Positions 5,951-8,360 of a DNA stretch of 8,360 nt are shown one piece after another (position 1 is the stretch's first letter; every line of letters begins with the position of its first letter). The translations under genes were made by a program, and so were the position numbers. Under the pieces are notes generated by a model. It was not told the origin of the DNA and ran no database searches. It saw nothing but the letters and a program-made list of their open reading frames with translations. The DNA lies in contig CANQZT010000063.1 in NCBI GenBank assembly GCA_947628335.1, positions 1 through 8,360 of the forward strand, read 5' to 3'. This DNA is from an uncultured Clostridia bacterium. GTDB lineage: Bacteria; Bacillota_A; Clostridia; TANB77; CAG-508.

Positions 5951-6898
5951 ATGATAGAATTTGAAAAGCCAAATATTGAATGTTTAGAAATTGACGATGA
6001 TAGTAATTATGCAAAATTTGTTTGTGAGCCATTAGAAAGAGGATATGGTGTCACAATAGGAAATTCATTAAGAAGAATATTACTTTCATCACTTCCAGGT
6101 AGTGCTATAACAAGTGTAAAAATTGATGGAGTTGTACATGAATTTTCTACAATACCAAATGTTGTAGAAGATGTTCCAGAAATCATTATTAATTTAAAGA
6201 ATGTAAGATTAAAGACTTATGATAACGAAGAAAAAATGATTAGAATTGATTTTAAAGGAGAAGGAGAAGTAAAAGCTGGAGATATCATAACAGATAGCTC
6301 GGTTGAAGTATTAAATCCAGATTTACATATAGCAACTGTTGCAGAAGGTGGACATTTGAAAATGGAAATGACAGTCGATAGAGGAAGAGGATACAACAGT
6401 GCTGCAAAGAATAAAAAACCAAATCAAGATATAGCAGTATTACCAATTGATTCAATATATACGCCTGTAAAGAAAGTTAACTATTCTGTAGAAAATACTA
6501 GGGTAGGTCAAATGGTAGACTTTGATAAATTAATTATTGAAGTTTGGACAGATGGAAGTTTAAAAGCAGATGAAGCATTAAGTCTTGCTGCTAAAGTTAT
6601 GACTGGGCATTTAGAAATATTTATAGATTTATCAGAAGCAACTAAAAATACACAAGTAATGGTTGAAAAAGAGGAATCTAAGAAAGAGAAAGTTTTAGAG
6701 ATGTCAATTGAAGATTTAGAATTATCAGTTCGTTCATTCAATTGTTTAAAAAGAGCTGGAATATCTACTGTTGAAGATTTGGCTAATAAGACGGAAGATG
6801 ATATGATGAAAGTAAGAAATTTAGGAAAGAAATCTTTAGATGAAGTTATTCACAAATTACATTCTCTAGGATTGGATTTTGCAAAAGAAGAGGAATAA
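5951..6898 (+). CDS. rpoA: DNA-directed RNA polymerase alpha subunit
   Basis: The alpha subunit dimerises to start RNA polymerase assembly, and its C-terminal domain contacts UP elements and activators. The product is 315 residues, the normal length. The N-terminal domain (about 1-230) includes the dimerisation segment [20 protein letters not shown] (31-50), [15 protein letters not shown] (61-75) and [16 protein letters not shown] charged linker (about 231-252, rich in Lys and Glu) joins the C-terminal domain, with [20 protein letters not shown] (257-276) and [12 protein letters not shown]. Arg261 corresponds to the DNA-contacting Arg265 of E. coli. The ATG follows AGGAGGT (5940-5946) closely. 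The gene lies between rpsD and rplQ, as expected. Confidence 0.98.
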   Translation: MIEFEKPNIECLEIDDDSNYAKFVCEPLERGYGVTIGNSLRRILLSSLPGSAITSVKIDGVVHEFSTIPNVVEDVPEIIINLKNVRLKTYDNEEKMIRIDFKGEGEVKAGDIITDSSVEVLNPDLHIATVAEGGHLKMEMTVDRGRGYNSAAKNKKPNQDIAVLPIDSIYTPVKKVNYSVENTRVGQMVDFDKLIIEVWTDGSLKADEALSLAAKVMTGHLEIFIDLSEATKNTQVMVEKEESKKEKVLEMSIEDLELSVRSFNCLKRAGISTVEDLANKTEDDMMKVRNLGKKSLDEVIHKLHSLGLDFAKEEE

Positions 6899-6914
6899 TA
6901 ATAGATATAACCCA

Positions 6915-6938
6915 TAAATTTTAAGGGATAAAAATTTA
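6915..6938 (+). repeat. A/T hairpin before rplQ
   Basis: TAAATTTT (6915-6922) pairs perfectly with AAAATTTA (6931-6938) around the loop AAGGGATA. It ends three bases before the rplQ ribosome binding site. All eight pairs are A-T, so it is weak and may be chance in this AT-rich sequence. Confidence 0.3.
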
Positions 6939-6955
6939 AGAAGAGGTGAAAATAA

Positions 6956-7480
6956 GTGGCAAGAAATAGAAAATTAGGTAAACCAACTGATCAAAGATTG
7001 GCTATGCTTAGATGTTTGACAACGGATTTGATTCTTCATGAAAAAATTCAAACAACAGAAACACGAGCAAAAGAAGTAAAAGCAATAGCAGATAGTATAA
7101 TTGCATTAGCTGTAAAAGAAAAAGATAACTATGAAATGGTTGATGTTAAAGTTGTAACAGCAAAATTAGATGCAAAAGGAAATAAAGAAACAGTAAAAGC
7201 AACAAGCAAAAATGGAAAAGAATATTTAAAAGTTGTTAAAGAAGAAAAAACAGTTTCAAGACAAAAAGATATGCCATCAAGATTAAATGCAAGAAAAAAG
7301 ATAATGAAAAAAGTTAACAAAGTAAAAGATGAAAACGGTAAAAATATCGATTTACCAAGTAAACTATTTAATGAGATTGCGCCAAAATATGAATCAAGAG
7401 TTGGTGGATATACACGTATTATAAAGATAGGACAAAGAAAAGGAGATTCAGCTCCAATGGTTATCCTAGAATTAGTTTAA
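6956..7480 (+). CDS. rplQ: 50S ribosomal protein L17, with a long internal insertion
   Basis: L17 lies near the polypeptide exit tunnel of the large subunit. Both conserved ends are clear: [20 protein letters not shown] and [17 protein letters not shown] at the N-terminus, and [20 protein letters not shown] with [12 protein letters not shown] at the C-terminus. At 174 residues it is about 50 longer than the usual 113-127. The extra sequence is a lysine-rich, low-complexity-like segment at about residues 57-104 ([20 protein letters not shown] is part of it), placed before the [10 protein letters not shown] helix. As far as I know, long L17 versions of this kind occur in some Clostridia, so this is probably a lineage trait, not damage. 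The GTG start at 6956 has AGAGGTGA (6942-6949) upstream. It is the last gene of the alpha operon. The stop codon is followed directly by a putative promoter and the SAM riboswitch. Confidence 0.97.
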   Translation: MARNRKLGKPTDQRLAMLRCLTTDLILHEKIQTTETRAKEVKAIADSIIALAVKEKDNYEMVDVKVVTAKLDAKGNKETVKATSKNGKEYLKVVKEEKTVSRQKDMPSRLNARKKIMKKVNKVKDENGKNIDLPSKLFNEIAPKYESRVGGYTRIIKIGQRKGDSAPMVILELV

Positions 7481-7488
7481 AATATAAT
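7461..7488 (+). promoter_or_regulatory. Likely promoter for the metK riboswitch transcript
   Basis: A perfect TATAAT (7483-7488) begins three bases after the rplQ stop. The best -35 is TTATCC (7461-7466) with a 16-base spacer and only three of six matches. The predicted start, about 7495, coincides with the 5' edge of the riboswitch P1 helix (7494), which supports the call despite the weak -35. Confidence 0.55.
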
Positions 7489-7493
7489 TTAAT

Positions 7494-7593
7494 ATTATCG
7501 AGAGTGGACGAGAGAATCGGCTCTGTGACTCCACAGCAACCTGAAGTTTGTTAAGGTGCTAAAACCGACAAGGCATGTGCTTTGGATGATAAT
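7494..7593 (+). ncRNA. SAM-I (S-box) riboswitch aptamer
   Basis: This leader binds S-adenosylmethionine and controls metK. P1 pairs ATTATC (7494-7499) with GATAAT (7588-7593). P2 starts with GTGGA/TCCAC (7504-7508 with 7530-7534), has a kink-turn-like AGA...TGA region, and an upper stem AGAG/CTCT. The loop bases TCGG (7517-7520) can form the family's pseudoknot with CCGA (7565-7568). The conserved GCAACC (7536-7541), AAGGTGCTAA (7553-7562) and GGATGATAA (7584-7592) are all present. P3 is ACCT/AGGT and P4 AAGGC/GCTTT. The placement before a SAM synthetase gene fits exactly. Confidence 0.95.
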
Positions 7594-7616
7594 TTTATGA
7601 AATATAATGTAAAATA

Positions 7617-7650
7617 AAAACCTTTGCACACATAGCATAAGGTTTTTTTT
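7617..7650 (+). terminator. Intrinsic terminator of the SAM riboswitch
   Basis: AAAACCTTTGC (7617-7627) pairs with GCA-T-AAGGTTTT (7635-7646): eleven pairs with one bulged T and a seven-base loop, running into eight T (7643-7650). When SAM is bound, P1 is held and this terminator forms. A candidate antiterminator pairs TGTGC (7576-7580, in P4) with GCACA (7626-7630), which would disrupt both the aptamer and the terminator stem. There is no other terminator between rplQ and this point. Confidence 0.92.
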
Positions 7651-7725
7651 AAACCCAATATATATAATTTAAATTGTCCATATAGCATTTTAGAAGAGTC
7701 TATTTAGTAAGAGGAGGAGTAATAA

Positions 7726-8360
7726 ATGAAGAAATTATTTACAAGTGAAAGTGTTACGGAGGGTCATCCAGATAAATTGTGTGATTATATATCAGATAGT
7801 GTGTTAGATGCATGTTTAGAACAGGATAAAAATTCAAGAGTGGCATGTGAAACAGTTGCAGGAAAAGCAGAAATAGTAATTACGGGAGAAATTACAACTA
7901 CTGCAAAAATAGATATAGAGCAAATAGCAAGAAATGCAATAAAAGAAATAGGATATGACAATGAAGAGTTGGATATTGATTATCGTACATGTAAAATTCA
8001 TTTAAATATATCTAAACAATCACCAGATATTGCTTTAGGTGTAGATAAATCTTTAGAAGATAAAGAAGGTCAAGAAGTTCTATCAGAAGGTGCAGGTGAT
8101 CAAGGAATAATGTTTGGGTTTGCTTGTGATGAAACGGAAGATTATATGCCACTTCCAATTTATCTTGCTCATAAGTTATCAAAGAGGCTAACAGAGGTTA
8201 GAAAAAATGGAATATTAGATTATCTACGACCAGATGGGAAAACTCAGGTAACAATTGAATATGAAGATGACAAACCTGTTAGAGTAGATGCCATAGTTGT
8301 TTCAAGCCAACATAAAGAAGAAGTTAGATTAGATAAATTAAGACAAGATATTATAGAAAA
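7726..8360 (+). CDS. metK: S-adenosylmethionine synthetase, N-terminal part
   Basis: MetK makes S-adenosylmethionine from methionine and ATP. The first 211 codons are present and the gene runs off the window. The start [20 protein letters not shown] contains the ATP-binding GHPDK (13-17), and the signature [10 protein letters not shown] is at 122-131. Other family segments are [24 protein letters not shown] (53-72), [13 protein letters not shown] (143-155) and [12 protein letters not shown] (166-177). The full protein should be about 390-400 residues. The ATG follows GAGGAGGAG (7711-7719), and expression is controlled by the SAM-I riboswitch upstream. The gene after rplQ in Clostridia is more often an ECF transporter ATPase, so this neighbour is unusual. 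Confidence 0.97.
   Translation, partial: MKKLFTSESVTEGHPDKLCDYISDSVLDACLEQDKNSRVACETVAGKAEIVITGEITTTAKIDIEQIARNAIKEIGYDNEELDIDYRTCKIHLNISKQSPDIALGVDKSLEDKEGQEVLSEGAGDQGIMFGFACDETEDYMPLPIYLAHKLSKRLTEVRKNGILDYLRPDGKTQVTIEYEDDKPVRVDAIVVSSQHKEEVRLDKLRQDIIE

Noticed and set aside
1..8360. Possible reassigned TGA codon, because no gene here ends in TGA
   Set aside because: Eleven of twelve complete stops are TAA and one is TAG, as expected at this base composition. Tryptophan is encoded by TGG, and no conserved frame needs TGA read-through.

Overview
The window is an AT-rich (roughly 30% G+C by eye) chromosomal segment holding the distal part of the S10/spc/alpha ribosomal-protein cluster of a Gram-positive bacterium of the Bacillota, most likely an uncultured-type member of the Clostridia. 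The reasons are strong A/T codon preference, strong AGGAGG-type ribosome binding sites, TTG and GTG starts (secY, infA, rplQ), zinc-type (cysteine-containing) L36 and S4, rpsD inside the alpha operon, and an S-box (SAM-I) riboswitch before metK. The genus cannot be named from this sequence.

Layout. Bases 1-1637 hold the end of rplO and secY; secY carries a +1 frameshift near its 3' end. An intrinsic terminator follows at about 1652-1689. Next, on the minus strand, is a 126-residue gene I do not recognise (1704-2084), with its own promoter and a strong ribosome binding site. It sits exactly where adk normally follows secY. The plus strand resumes with a new promoter (2230-2258), adk and map. 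A perfect consensus promoter (TTGACA, 17 bp, TATAAT; 3720-3748) straddles the map stop codon and serves infA, rpmJ and probably the alpha-operon genes rpsM, rpsK, rpsD, rpoA and rplQ. The rpmJ-rpsM gap (4198-4399) is unusually long and rich in potential RNA structure. After rplQ come a likely promoter overlapping its stop codon, a SAM-I riboswitch with terminator (7494-7650), and the first 211 codons of metK.

How the genes work together. Most encode the translation and transcription core: ribosomal proteins L15, L36, S13, S11, S4 and L17, initiation factor IF-1 and the RNA polymerase alpha subunit. SecY exports nascent proteins, Map trims initiator methionine, Adk balances adenylate pools and MetK makes SAM. 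The region is mostly ordinary housekeeping. The points worth a second look are the inserted unknown gene, the secY frameshift, the structured rpsM leader, the roughly 50-residue insertion in L17, and the lack of any terminator between rplQ and the metK riboswitch, so that the riboswitch terminator may also end the ribosomal transcript. I see no CRISPR array, tRNA, rRNA or insertion sequence.
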